Shown here piece by piece: positions 43,305 through 51,589 of a stretch of DNA of 64,000 nucleotides. The first letter of the stretch is position 1; each line of letters opens with the position of its first letter. Origin of the DNA: Micromonospora parathelypteridis (GTDB taxonomy: Bacteria; Actinomycetota; Actinomycetes; Mycobacteriales; Micromonosporaceae); the NCBI RefSeq assembly GCF_014201145.1, contig NZ_JACHDP010000001.1:3100001-3164000 (forward strand), read 5' to 3'. Below the pieces are notes generated by a model. That model was not told the DNA's origin. It made no database searches and saw only the letters and a program-made list of their open reading frames with translations. Both the position numbers and the translations under genes were made by a program.

Positions 43305-44102
43305 ATGACGACCTACGGACCAGCGGGTTCCGACCAACCGGACGACCCGTACCAGCGCCCGCCCGCCGAGGATCCGACCCGACAACAGTGGGGTCCGCCG
43401 TCGAGCGATGCCGAGCCGCCGACCACACCGATGTGGGCACCGCCGCCGGCCCAACCGGAGCCGCCGACCGCACCGATGTGGGCACCGCCGCCCACCTCGG
43501 GCCCGGGTTACCCGCCGCCCGGGCCGTTCCCGCCCGCCGGGCCGATGCCGCCAGCCGGGCCAATGCCGCCCGCTGGGCCGATGCCGCCGCCTGGGCCGAT
43601 GCCGGGTCAGCCGCCCACGCCGTGGGGTCAGCCGCCGCCTGGCGGCTACGGGATGCCGCCCGTCGCGCCGGTGAAGAAGACCGGCCGCAAGGTCGCTCTC
43701 ATCATCGCGCTGGTGGTGCTGCTCGTGCTCTGCCCGTGCCTCGGCCTGGCCGGCTGGGCGGTCTGGAGGGTCGCCGACGCCAACGGTGACGACGCGCGTA
43801 CGCCGTCGACGAGCGCGCCGGCGGTCCCGCCCGCCCTGCCGAGGGACGTGCCGAGGTCGGCCGCGCCGACCCCGGACGAGGAGTTCGCCACCGGCGACTG
43901 CCTGGTGAACGAGGGCACCGAGGACGACGCGGAGCTGCGCAAGGTGCCGTGCGGTCCGAACACCTATCAGGTGCTACTGCGGATCCCGGCGACGACCGAC
44001 GGGGACCGGTGCGAGTCGCTCGCGCCGCAGGCAACCGCGAACTACGTGCACGACAACTCGATCGACCTGTTCGACTACGTGCTCTGCCTGAAAGAGCGGT
44101 AG
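43305..44102 (+). CDS. LppU/SCO3897-like membrane protein 2
   Basis: 265-aa paralogue of the preceding gene. MTTYGPAG mirrors MTNYGPPG; the head carries repeats of PTxPMWAPPP and PxPPAGPMPPAGPM units; a transmembrane helix (about 125-148) precedes a domain with the same cysteine order (TGDCLVNEG, KVPCGPNTYQVLLRI, DRCESL, DYVLCLKER). Tandem duplication is evident. A very strong hairpin terminator follows. Confidence 0.8.
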   Translation: MTTYGPAGSDQPDDPYQRPPAEDPTRQQWGPPSSDAEPPTTPMWAPPPAQPEPPTAPMWAPPPTSGPGYPPPGPFPPAGPMPPAGPMPPAGPMPPPGPMPGQPPTPWGQPPPGGYGMPPVAPVKKTGRKVALIIALVVLLVLCPCLGLAGWAVWRVADANGDDARTPSTSAPAVPPALPRDVPRSAAPTPDEEFATGDCLVNEGTEDDAELRKVPCGPNTYQVLLRIPATTDGDRCESLAPQATANYVHDNSIDLFDYVLCLKER

Positions 44103-44114
44103 GCCCGATTGCCA

Positions 44115-44156
44115 AAACTAGGGCTGTCTAGCGTCCAAGCTAGACAGCCCTAGTTT
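44115..44156. terminator. 18-bp-stem hairpin terminator
   Basis: AAACTAGGGCTGTCTAGC (44115-44132), loop GTCCAA, GCTAGACAGCCCTAGTTT (44139-44156): perfect 18-bp stem just after the second LppU-like gene. Its inner part TCTAGC-N6-GCTAGA (44127-44144) recurs at 44200-44217. Confidence 0.85.
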
Positions 44157-44199
44157 CTTGTCGACGGCCACGACACGCCGGTAGCCCCATCTATGCATG

Positions 44200-44217
44200 T
44201 CTAGCCTCGCAGCTAGA
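44200..44217. promoter_or_regulatory. Palindrome TCTAGC-N6-GCTAGA at the ATPase promoter
   Basis: Perfect 6-bp arms with a 6-bp spacer. It ends 8 bp before the -10 hexamer TACTCT (44226-44231), so it covers the -35 region. The same arms and spacing lie exactly 73 bp upstream inside the terminator stem. Confidence 0.6.
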
Positions 44218-44238
44218 TGGCCCGATACTCTCCGATGC

Positions 44239-45480
44239 GTGGATCCGGTCCGCAACCCGTACGCGCCGGGCGCCGGCCAGCGTCCGCCCGAACTCGCCGG
44301 GCGGGGGCGGGAGCTGGACGTCTTCGACATCGTGCTCGAACGCATCGCACGCGGGCGACCCGAACGCAGCCTGATGCTCACCGGGCTGCGCGGCGTCGGC
44401 AAGACGGTTCTGCTCAACACTCTCCGGTCGCAGGCGATCAACCGCCTCTGGGGCAGCGGCAAGATCGAGGCACGTCCGGACCAGTCGTTGCGTCGCCCGG
44501 TCGCCGCCGCGCTGCACATGGCGGTCCGCGAGCTCGCCCCCCGACACCGCGCGCCCGATCGGATCGACACGTTCCTCGGCGTCCTCAAGGCGTTCGCCCA
44601 ACGGTCCGCCCCGACCGGCCGGGCCGGTGCCGCCCCGAAGCTGCGCGAACGGTGGCAGCCCGGCATCGACGTGCCCGCGGCCAGCGGTCGGGCCGACTCC
44701 GGCGACATCGAAATCGACCTGGTCGAGCTGCTCAGTGACGCCGCCGCGGTGGCCAGCGACGTCGGCACCGGCATCGCCATCTTCATCGACGAGATGCAGG
44801 ATCTCGGCCCGGAGGACGTGTCGGCGCTCTGCGCCGCCTGCCACGAGCTGTCCCAGCTCGGCGCGCCACTGATCGTCGTCGGCGCGGGACTGCCGCACCT
44901 GCCGGCGGTGCTCAGCGCCGCCAAGTCGTACTCCGAACGGTTGTTCCGCTACCAACGCATCGACCGGCTCGACCGGATCGCCGCCGACCACGCGCTCTGC
45001 GCGCCCGCCGAGCGCGAGGAGGTCGAGTACGAGCAGAAGGCACTCGACCTGCTCTACGAGAAGTCCGGTGGCTACCCCTACTTCGTTCAGGCGTACGGCA
45101 AGGCGACCTGGGACCACGCGCCGCGCTCGCCGATCACCGCCGCCGACGTGCGGGTCGCCGCGCCCGAGGCGGAAGCCGAGTTGGCGGTCGGGTTCTTCGG
45201 CTCCCGGTTCGAGCGGGCCACCCCCGCCGAACGCGAGTACATGCGGGCGATGGCCACGATGTCCGCGGTCGAGGACGACTCCGGAGCGGTGGTCCGCGAC
45301 GACATGGACGCCGCGGTGCCCACCGCCGAGATCGCCCGCGCCCTCGGCCGCAAACCCGCCAGCCTCTCCCCGGCCCGGGACGCGCTGATCAAGAAGGGGC
45401 TGATCTACTCCGGTGAGCGGGGCACGGTCGCCTTCACGGTCCCGCACTTCGGCCGGTACCTGCGGACACAGCCAGCCTGA
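44239..45480 (+). CDS. AAA family ATPase (Orc1/Cdc6-like STAND-type)
   Basis: 413-aa ATPase. MLTGLRGVGKTVLLNTL is the Walker A region, IAIFIDEMQDLGPEDVSALC the Walker B region, and IVVGAGLPHLPAVLS sensor 1; a winged-helix-like domain near the C-terminus (TAEIARALGRKPASLSPARD) may bind DNA. The open frame has an ATG at 44197, but GTG 44239 is chosen because TACTCT ends 7 nt before it. Role unknown. Two palindromes upstream suggest tight regulation. Confidence 0.8.
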   Translation: MDPVRNPYAPGAGQRPPELAGRGRELDVFDIVLERIARGRPERSLMLTGLRGVGKTVLLNTLRSQAINRLWGSGKIEARPDQSLRRPVAAALHMAVRELAPRHRAPDRIDTFLGVLKAFAQRSAPTGRAGAAPKLRERWQPGIDVPAASGRADSGDIEIDLVELLSDAAAVASDVGTGIAIFIDEMQDLGPEDVSALCAACHELSQLGAPLIVVGAGLPHLPAVLSAAKSYSERLFRYQRIDRLDRIAADHALCAPAEREEVEYEQKALDLLYEKSGGYPYFVQAYGKATWDHAPRSPITAADVRVAAPEAEAELAVGFFGSRFERATPAEREYMRAMATMSAVEDDSGAVVRDDMDAAVPTAEIARALGRKPASLSPARDALIKKGLIYSGERGTVAFTVPHFGRYLRTQPA

Positions 45481-45504
45481 CCGGCACACACCGCGTCGGC
45501 GCGG

Positions 45505-46053
45505 TCAGACCTTCGACCAGGGCGCCGGAAAGAGCACCTCGCCGCTCGGCGGGGGCCCCTCCTCGCTGGTGGACGGTGGCAGCACCAACGCCTGCCAGGG
45601 CTCACCGAGACCGGCCCACGGCCCGGTCAGGCCCAGCTCAGTCGCAGGACTGAAGCCGAATCGGCGGTAGAAGGCCGGGTCACCGAGGACCACGACCAGC
45701 CGCTCACCCAGCTCGGTGCAGGCGTCCAGGGAGGCCTGCACGACCGCCGTGCCGTGCCCGACGCGCTGTCGGTGCGGCGCGACCGCCACCGGGCCGAGCG
45801 CCAGAACGGGAACGTCCGAGCCCTGCTCCGGCCGCACCCGCACCCGGGTCAGCAGCGCGTACCCGACCACCTCACCGCCGTACTCGGCGACCATGGCCAG
45901 CTCCGGCAGCCAGGCGGCGGTGCCGCGCAGCTCGTCGACAAGGCTCACCTCCGGCGGCGTCGCCACGTCCGGACGGGCGAAGGCGGCGGCCAGCACGCGG
46001 CGTACCGGGCCGGCGTCGGCCGGGTCCTCAGGGCGTAGCCGCAGCGTGGTCAC
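45505..46053 (-). CDS. GNAT family N-acetyltransferase
   Basis: 182-aa acetyltransferase. TLRLRPEDPADAGPVRRVL opens the fold, VLALGPVAVAPHRQRVGHGT is the acetyl-CoA-binding motif A (Q/RxxGxG/A), and GDPAFYRRFGFSPATELGL is typical of the YhbS-like subgroup. Substrate unknown. GTG 46053 is chosen because TAAGGT (46061-46066, minus strand) ends 7 nt upstream. Confidence 0.88.
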   Translation of the reverse strand: MTTLRLRPEDPADAGPVRRVLAAAFARPDVATPPEVSLVDELRGTAAWLPELAMVAEYGGEVVGYALLTRVRVRPEQGSDVPVLALGPVAVAPHRQRVGHGTAVVQASLDACTELGERLVVVLGDPAFYRRFGFSPATELGLTGPWAGLGEPWQALVLPPSTSEEGPPPSGEVLFPAPWSKV

Positions 46054-46187
46054 CCGCGCGACCTTACCCGCCACGGCCCGGCCATCCGTGACGGTCACTC
46101 GAATCGGCGTGGCGCAGGGGCACGATCACCGATCCGGATCCGGCGGTTGCCGGGGTAGCAAACGCCGCGACGGGGTATGACTGATCC

Positions 46188-46733
46188 ATGACGCCCGTAC
46201 GCTCCCTCGCCCGCGCCATGCTGAGCGGCATCTTCGTGGTCAGCGGGTATCGCAACTTCCGCAGCCCGGCTCGGCTGGCAGTGGCCGCCAGGCCGGTGAC
46301 CGACAAGGTCGCACCGATCCTGAAGAAGGCACATCCGAGCTTCCCCACCGAAACCGAGACGTTGATCCGGCTCAACGCGGCGGTGCAGGTCACCGCTGGG
46401 CTGATGATGGCCACCGGGCGGTTCAGCCGACCCGCCGCGCTGGTCCTCGCCGGCACGCTGGTGCCGGTGACCATCGCCGGGCATCCCTTCTGGAACAACG
46501 ACGACCCGACCGCCAAGAACAACAACCAGATCCACGCGTTGAAGAACCTCGGTCTGCTCGGCGGTCTCCTGCTGGCCGCAACCGACACCGGTGGCAAGCC
46601 CGGTCTGCGTTGGCGGACCGGTCACCGCATCGGCCATTCTCGACGTTCCGTGCAGCGCGCCGTCCGTACCGCCCGACGCGAGGCCCGGATCGCCGTCCGA
46701 TCCGCGTCCACCGCACGCCGACTCCCCGGCTGA
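46188..46733 (+). CDS. DoxX family membrane protein
   Basis: 181-aa DoxX-type four-helix membrane protein. RAMLSGIFVVSGYRNFRSPA at the start and NAAVQVTAGLMMATGRFSRP plus HPFWNNDDPTAKNNNQIHAL are characteristic. A basic C-terminal tail (RRSVQRAVRTARREARIA) is predicted to be cytoplasmic. DoxX proteins take part in redox processes at the membrane, but the role here is unknown. TATGAC lies 6 nt before ATG 46188. Confidence 0.82.
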   Translation: MTPVRSLARAMLSGIFVVSGYRNFRSPARLAVAARPVTDKVAPILKKAHPSFPTETETLIRLNAAVQVTAGLMMATGRFSRPAALVLAGTLVPVTIAGHPFWNNDDPTAKNNNQIHALKNLGLLGGLLLAATDTGGKPGLRWRTGHRIGHSRRSVQRAVRTARREARIAVRSASTARRLPG

Positions 46734-46876
46734 ACTGCGTCGATGCGTCTCTGTGTCACCCCCACCCCCCGCTAAGGCCGCGAATTACCTGAACCACCCG
46801 GTAGGCGTTAACGCGGTGGAAATGTCAAAAACTTGTGTGGGATCGGACACGGTCGCATAACGCGGGAGGCACTGAC

Positions 46877-48394
46877 GTGAGGCGCCGTTCTAGGCTCCGT
46901 GCAGGACCTGGACGGGTAGGACGACCTTGGTATGGGGGTGGCCACGCCATGCCGACGGCTGTCGGTAGTCGGGCGGACCGCCTCGCCCCAATCCAACGCG
47001 TGACGCGTCGGATCGATCGCAGGAACGTCGTACGGGGTGCCATCGTGGCCGCCGTCGCCTACGCCGCATGGCTCGCCATCGGTGCCTTCGGGCGGCCGTA
47101 CAACTTCTTCGACATGAAGATCTACCACGGTGCCGTGGTGTGGTGGGCGAGCGGTCACGAGCTCTACGAGTTCATCGCGCCCGGGACCACCCTCGGTTTC
47201 ACCTACCCGCCGTTCGGCGGGCTGGTCATGTTGCCGATGGCGCAGCTCCCGATCGGCATGGCCGGCATGGTCAACGCCTTCGCCAGCATCGCCGCGCTGG
47301 CGCTGGTGCTGGCCGGGCTGCTCCGCCCCATCGTGGACCGGCTGGGGTGGCCACTGTGGTTCACGGTGGCCGTGGCGGTGCCGCTCGCGGTCGCCATCGA
47401 GCCAGGTCGGGAGACTCTCGGCTACGGCCAGGTCAACATCCTGCTGTTCGCGCTGATCATGGCTGACCTGATCGGCCTTCGCTGGCGCTCCCGCCGGGGC
47501 ACCCACTACGCCGCGACCGACGGCCCACTGCTGCGCTTCCTCTACGGGGGAGCCTGGGCCGGCGCCGGCATCGGCCTGGCCACCGCGGTCAAGCTCACTC
47601 CGGCACTGTTCATCGCCTACCTGCTGATCACCCGCCAGTGGCGGGTCGCGGCCACCGCCATCGGCACCACGATCGGCGTGACGGTGGCGACCTTCGCGAT
47701 CGTCGGCGACGAGTCGCGGACGTACTTCGGCAGCGTGCTCTGGCAGACCGAACGGGTCGGCGCGGCGGACATGACACCCAACCAGTCACTCGCCGGCCTG
47801 CTCGCCCGCCTGTACGACTCGATCGAGACCCCCGGGCTGCTCTGGCTCGCCTTCTCGGTGCTGATCCTGGCGCTGGGCCTGTCCCGAGCGGCCAGTTCCC
47901 GCGCCGATGGTGACGAGCTGACCGCGTTCACGCTTGTCGGTCTGACCGCGAACGTGATCAGCCCGATCTCCTGGACGCACCACCTGGTCTGGGTGATCCC
48001 GGCGATCATCGTGCTGGCCGACGCCGCCGTGCGCCGCCGGGAGGCGAGCCGGGGGATTCCCCAGCGCACCGGCCAGGGCCCGGCGTTCGGAGGGCTGTCC
48101 GGGGTCAACGGGCTCCGCCCGCCGATCTGGTACCCCACGCTGACCGGGCTCCGCCACGGCGTCGCCGCGATCGGGCTCTACCTGCTCTTCCTGATCTCGC
48201 CGATCTGGCCGTACGAGCACCAACTGCCGGAGATGTCGCACTACCAGGACGGTCTCTTCGGAGCCCTGATGGAAAACTCGCTGGCACTCGCGCTGATCGT
48301 GCTGGTCGCCGCACTGCCGTGGCGCCCGGGTGCGGAGCCGGCGTTCTACGGCGACCGGCTCGCCAGAGCTGTGGTGGTCAACAACCGCCGCTGA
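46877..48394 (+). CDS. Glycosyltransferase family 87 (polyprenyl-phosphate-mannose dependent)
   Basis: About 505-aa polytopic GT-C enzyme with ten or more transmembrane helices that adds mannose or a similar sugar to envelope lipoglycans using a polyprenyl-phosphate donor. The first periplasmic loop has FFDMKIYHGAVVWW with the catalytic Asp; TYPPFGGLVMLPM and ISPISWTHHLVWVIPA are family hallmarks. GTG 46877 is chosen because GGGAGG (46863-46868) precedes it at a good distance; ATG 46949 is the alternative. The gap upstream holds the palindrome GCGTTAACGC (46805-46814). Confidence 0.85.
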   Translation: MRRRSRLRAGPGRVGRPWYGGGHAMPTAVGSRADRLAPIQRVTRRIDRRNVVRGAIVAAVAYAAWLAIGAFGRPYNFFDMKIYHGAVVWWASGHELYEFIAPGTTLGFTYPPFGGLVMLPMAQLPIGMAGMVNAFASIAALALVLAGLLRPIVDRLGWPLWFTVAVAVPLAVAIEPGRETLGYGQVNILLFALIMADLIGLRWRSRRGTHYAATDGPLLRFLYGGAWAGAGIGLATAVKLTPALFIAYLLITRQWRVAATAIGTTIGVTVATFAIVGDESRTYFGSVLWQTERVGAADMTPNQSLAGLLARLYDSIETPGLLWLAFSVLILALGLSRAASSRADGDELTAFTLVGLTANVISPISWTHHLVWVIPAIIVLADAAVRRREASRGIPQRTGQGPAFGGLSGVNGLRPPIWYPTLTGLRHGVAAIGLYLLFLISPIWPYEHQLPEMSHYQDGLFGALMENSLALALIVLVAALPWRPGAEPAFYGDRLARAVVVNNRR

Positions 48395-48400
48395 GCACGG

Positions 48401-48829
48401 TCAGGGGCAGTTGACCCATTCCTCGGTGCCATCGGTGAAGACCTGCCGCTTCCAGATCGGCAGGCGCGCCTTGACCTCGTCGACGAGCCGGGCGCAGGCC
48501 GCGAAGGCCGCCGCCCGGTGCGCGGTGCTCACCGCGGCGACCAGCGCCACGTCACCGATCTCCAGCGGGCCGACCCGGTGCGAGACCGCCACCGCGTAGA
48601 CGTCGGGCTCTGCGGCGATCTCGGCGGCCACCTCGCGCAGAACCTGCGCGGCGCTCGGGTGCCCTTCGTACTCCAGGCTCGTGACCTGACGCCCGTGGTC
48701 GTGGTCGCGGACCACGCCCTGGAAGGACACCACGGCGCCGGCCCGGCGGTCGGCGACCGCCGCCTCGTGTGTGGCGAGGTCGAGCGGCTGATCGGTGATC
48801 TCGCCGAAGGTGATCGTCGGTGCGGTCAT
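48401..48829 (-). CDS. moaE: Molybdopterin synthase catalytic subunit
   Basis: 142-aa large subunit that inserts sulfur into precursor Z together with MoaD. AVVSFQGVVRDHDHGRQVTS, LEYEGHP, VSHRVGPLEIGDVALV and the catalytic Lys segment LPIWKRQVF are conserved. Its ATG overlaps the moeA stop by 4 bases, so it is translated with moeA. The partner moaD is in a separate operon. Confidence 0.95.
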   Translation of the reverse strand: MTAPTITFGEITDQPLDLATHEAAVADRRAGAVVSFQGVVRDHDHGRQVTSLEYEGHPSAAQVLREVAAEIAAEPDVYAVAVSHRVGPLEIGDVALVAAVSTAHRAAAFAACARLVDEVKARLPIWKRQVFTDGTEEWVNCP

Positions 48830-50085
48830 GACGCACGCTCCCCGGGAAGCAATGGCAACGGCACGATCGGCACCCGGTCGCCCGGCTCGCCCCTGGTGCC
48901 GGGTCGGATGACGGCGAACCCGTCCGCGCCGGCCAGGCCGCGCAGCATCGCCGAGCCGACGTGCCGCACCGGGAACGCGGTGCCGGCGACCCGGTCCAGC
49001 CGGACCAGCGCCAGGTGGGTGTGGTCACCCCGGCCGGGCACCGCCTCGGCCAACGTGGCCTGCGGCAACACCGGCATCGAGCGGCCCTGCAGGCCGGCGA
49101 GCAGCGGGGCGACGAGCGACACCAGCGCGACGATGGCGGACTGCGGGTTGCCCGGCAGCCCGGCCACGAACCGGATCCGCCCGTCGTCGCCGGCCACCCG
49201 GGCCAGCAGCATCGGGAAGCCCGGACGGACGGCCACCGTGTTGACCACGTAGTCGGCGCCGAGCGCCTCCAGGGTCGGGTGCAGGTGGTCGACCGGGCCG
49301 TTCATCGTGCCGCCGGTGGTGCACACCAGGTCGGCGCTGGCCAGCGCCGAGCGCAGGGCCGCCACGTGCGCGGGCAGCGTGTCGGCCACCGGGCCGACCA
49401 CGTCGGACGGGCGGACCTGGCAGCCGTACCGCCGCAGCCACGCCGGCACCGTGGGGCCGAGCGCGTCCCGGACCCGACCGGCCCCGGGCGGACCCGCGGT
49501 CAGCAGCTCGTCGCCGAAGACCAGCAGCGCAGCGCGCGGCGCCCGCCGGACCCGCAGCGTGTCGTGCCCGCAGGAGGCGGCCAGGCCGATCACCGCGGGG
49601 TCGACCGGCGTGCCGACCGGCAACAGCTCCTCGTCGGCGTACGCCTCCTCACCGGGCTTGCGCCACTCCGGCGTCTCCCGGGGAGTGCCGCTGATCAGGC
49701 CGGTGGTGGATGCGGCGGACTCCTCGACGCGGAGCACGGCGGTGGCGCCCTCGGGGACCATGGCCCCGGTGGCGATCTCAACTGTCGTGTCGTCCTCGGT
49801 GAGCGGCGCGGGCGTGCTGCCCGCCAACACCCGGCCGACGACCCGCCACGGGCCGTCGCCGCGCACCGCCCAGCCGTCCACGCTGGAGGTCGGGAAGGCG
49901 GGCAGGTCGGTGCGGGTGGTCAACGGCTCGGCCAGGGTCGACCCGTCGGCGTCGAGCAGTGCTCGGGCGACGGCGGGTAGCGCGGCGGCCAGACCGACCG
50001 CGTAGACCCGCGAACGCGCTTCCTCCCAGCCGGCTGGCGGGGGTGCGGCGATCCGATCCGCGGTGGGTGCGGTTTCCGTGCTCAC
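48826..50085 (-). CDS. moeA: Molybdopterin molybdenumtransferase
   Basis: 419-aa enzyme that inserts molybdate into adenylylated molybdopterin. TDLPAFPTSSVDGWAVRG, EIATGAMVPEGATAVLRVEE, CTTGGTMNGPVDHLHPTLEA and FVAGLPGNPQSAIVALVSLV match MoeA. The usual SxGD/SVGD-type motif reads TTGGTMNGPVD, so this is one of the actinobacterial divergent members. GTG 50085 follows TAGGCT (50092-50097, minus strand) by 6 nt. First gene of the moeA-moaE operon. Confidence 0.92.
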   Translation of the reverse strand: MSTETAPTADRIAAPPPAGWEEARSRVYAVGLAAALPAVARALLDADGSTLAEPLTTRTDLPAFPTSSVDGWAVRGDGPWRVVGRVLAGSTPAPLTEDDTTVEIATGAMVPEGATAVLRVEESAASTTGLISGTPRETPEWRKPGEEAYADEELLPVGTPVDPAVIGLAASCGHDTLRVRRAPRAALLVFGDELLTAGPPGAGRVRDALGPTVPAWLRRYGCQVRPSDVVGPVADTLPAHVAALRSALASADLVCTTGGTMNGPVDHLHPTLEALGADYVVNTVAVRPGFPMLLARVAGDDGRIRFVAGLPGNPQSAIVALVSLVAPLLAGLQGRSMPVLPQATLAEAVPGRGDHTHLALVRLDRVAGTAFPVRHVGSAMLRGLAGADGFAVIRPGTRGEPGDRVPIVPLPLLPGERAS

Positions 50086-50162
50086 CGGCCGAGCCTATCG
50101 GCACGGACCGACAGCCGCCCGGGCCTGGACCGGACCGGTCAGCGGTTCCCACCGCGGAGCGG

Positions 50163-50633
50163 TCAGTGGTCCCCGCCGCGGAGCTGGTCGACGGTGTGCC
50201 CGAGGATCGGCCCGAGCACTGCCAGCCCGTCCCGGGCGCCGCCGGTCGAGCCGGGCAGGTTGACCACCAGCATCCGGCCGGCGACACCGGCCAGGCCTCG
50301 GGACAGCACCGAGGTGGGCACCCGGTCGCGACTGTGTGCGCGGATCGCCTCGGCGATGCCGGGGATCTCGTAATCCAGCAGAACCCGGGTCACGTCGGGT
50401 GTGCGATCCGACGGAGTCACCCCGGTGCCACCGCTGGTCAGCACCACGTCGACCCCGTCGGCGCGGGCGTCCAGCAGGGCGGCGCCGACCGGCTCACCGT
50501 CGGGCACCACCACCGGCTCGTCGACCTGGCACCCCAGCTCACGCAGGCCGGCGACGAGCAGCGGACCGCTGGTGTCGGCGTAGACACCGGCCGCGGCGCG
50601 GTTGGACGCGACGATCACCCGGGCCCGGATCAC
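50163..50633 (-). CDS. mogA: MogA/MoaB family molybdopterin adenylyltransferase
   Basis: 156-aa enzyme that adenylylates molybdopterin before metal insertion. RARVIVASNRAAAGVYADTS, LTSGGTGVTPSDRTPDVTR and MLVVNLPGSTGGARDGL match the family. GTG 50633 overlaps the moaC stop as GTGA, so the two are coupled. MogA versus MoaB cannot be separated by eye. Confidence 0.9.
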   Translation of the reverse strand: MIRARVIVASNRAAAGVYADTSGPLLVAGLRELGCQVDEPVVVPDGEPVGAALLDARADGVDVVLTSGGTGVTPSDRTPDVTRVLLDYEIPGIAEAIRAHSRDRVPTSVLSRGLAGVAGRMLVVNLPGSTGGARDGLAVLGPILGHTVDQLRGGDH

Positions 50634-51121
50634 GGCCGGTCCTCCGGCCGGACCCACTCGCCGGTCTTGCCGCCTTCCTTGCGCAGCACCCGCACCGCGT
50701 CCACCGAGGCCGCCGGGTCGACCGCCTTGACCATGTCGATCAGAGCGAGGCCTGCGACGGCGACCGCCGTGAGTGCCTCCATCTCCACCCCGGTCCGGTC
50801 CGCCGTGCGGGCGGTGGCCGTGATCTCCACGGTGTCGGCGGTCAACCGCAGGTCGACGGTGACGCCGTGCAGGGCGATCGGGTGGCAGAGCGGAATCAGG
50901 TCAGGGGTGCGCTTGGCCCCCATGATCCCGGCCATTCGACCGACCGCCAGCGCATCGCCCTTGGGCAGACCGTCGCGGTGCAACAGGTCGATGACCTCGG
51001 GCGTGGTCCGCAGACGGCCGGCCGCGACGGCAAGTCGGCCCGTCACCGCCTTGGCGGAGACGTCGACCATGCGGGCCGCGCCGGCGCGGTCGACGTGGCT
51101 GAGCTGCGCGGGTTCGGTCAC
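50630..51121 (-). CDS. moaC: Cyclic pyranopterin monophosphate synthase
   Basis: 163-aa enzyme completing the first stage of molybdopterin synthesis with MoaA. LSHVDRAGAARMVDVSAKAV, GIMGAKRTPDLIPLCHPIAL, and EMEALTAVAVAGLALIDMVK are diagnostic. The frame is open another 156 codons upstream through an unrelated regulator remnant; GTG 51121 is the true start because TAGGCT (51129-51134, minus strand) ends 7 nt upstream and the normal N-terminus begins here. Confidence 0.95.
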   Translation of the reverse strand: MTEPAQLSHVDRAGAARMVDVSAKAVTGRLAVAAGRLRTTPEVIDLLHRDGLPKGDALAVGRMAGIMGAKRTPDLIPLCHPIALHGVTVDLRLTADTVEITATARTADRTGVEMEALTAVAVAGLALIDMVKAVDPAASVDAVRVLRKEGGKTGEWVRPEDRP

Positions 51122-51159
51122 GGCCGTGAGCCTATCGGTGCCGTACGACGAGGCTCGGA

Positions 51160-51589
51160 AGGAGCGGCGTCGCACCGCCTGCCCCGGCGGCAGCCGGCCG
51201 TCCGGGTTTCCGAGCAGCGTTCCGCTCAGACTCGAAGCAAAAGACGTCGATGAGCTCGGGGCGTACGTCAAGTCGATAGCCGTTGCGCCGACGACGAATG
51301 CGCCTCGACCGGCCGGGGAAGCCTCGAAAACCCGGCGCGGATTGGCCGCATAGGTACGCACATTAGCCACGGCTGATCGCGGTGGGCAATCAACCCATAA
51401 CCCGTCGACGAGGTTGTCCACCGTCACCAGTTGACCGGGCTGAACTGCGAGCATCGCGTGGATCGCTGCTGTTCGGGTGTGCCAAGGCGCAACGTGCGGC
51501 CAGACAGTTGCACCTAAAGACCACCCGGGGACCTGAATCTCCACCCGCCCCCTGCTCCAGCCGTAGTGGGTGTTCAGTCGATCACGCAA
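51160..51589 (-). pseudogene. Remnant of a SARP/AfsR-type regulator
   Basis: The translated frame upstream of moaC retains the winged-helix domain of SARP regulators: AIHAMLAVQPGQLVTVDNLV, DGLWVDCPPRSAVANVRTY and NPRRVFEASPAGRGAFVVG. After about 115 residues the similarity fades into low-complexity sequence, and the BTAD domain that should follow is missing. The frame then runs by accident into moaC. Read as a decayed or truncated regulator gene; no separate start signal is evident. Confidence 0.6.

Noticed and set aside
46833..46861. TTGTGT-N17-CATAAC as the promoter of the GT87 gene
   Set aside because: The implied transcription start would fall on top of the ribosome-binding site, and the -10 lacks the expected first and last T.
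50630..51589. A 319-aa MoaC with a regulator domain at its N-terminus
   Set aside because: MoaC has its own leaderless start at 51121 and the SARP-like part is degraded, so the joined frame is accidental.
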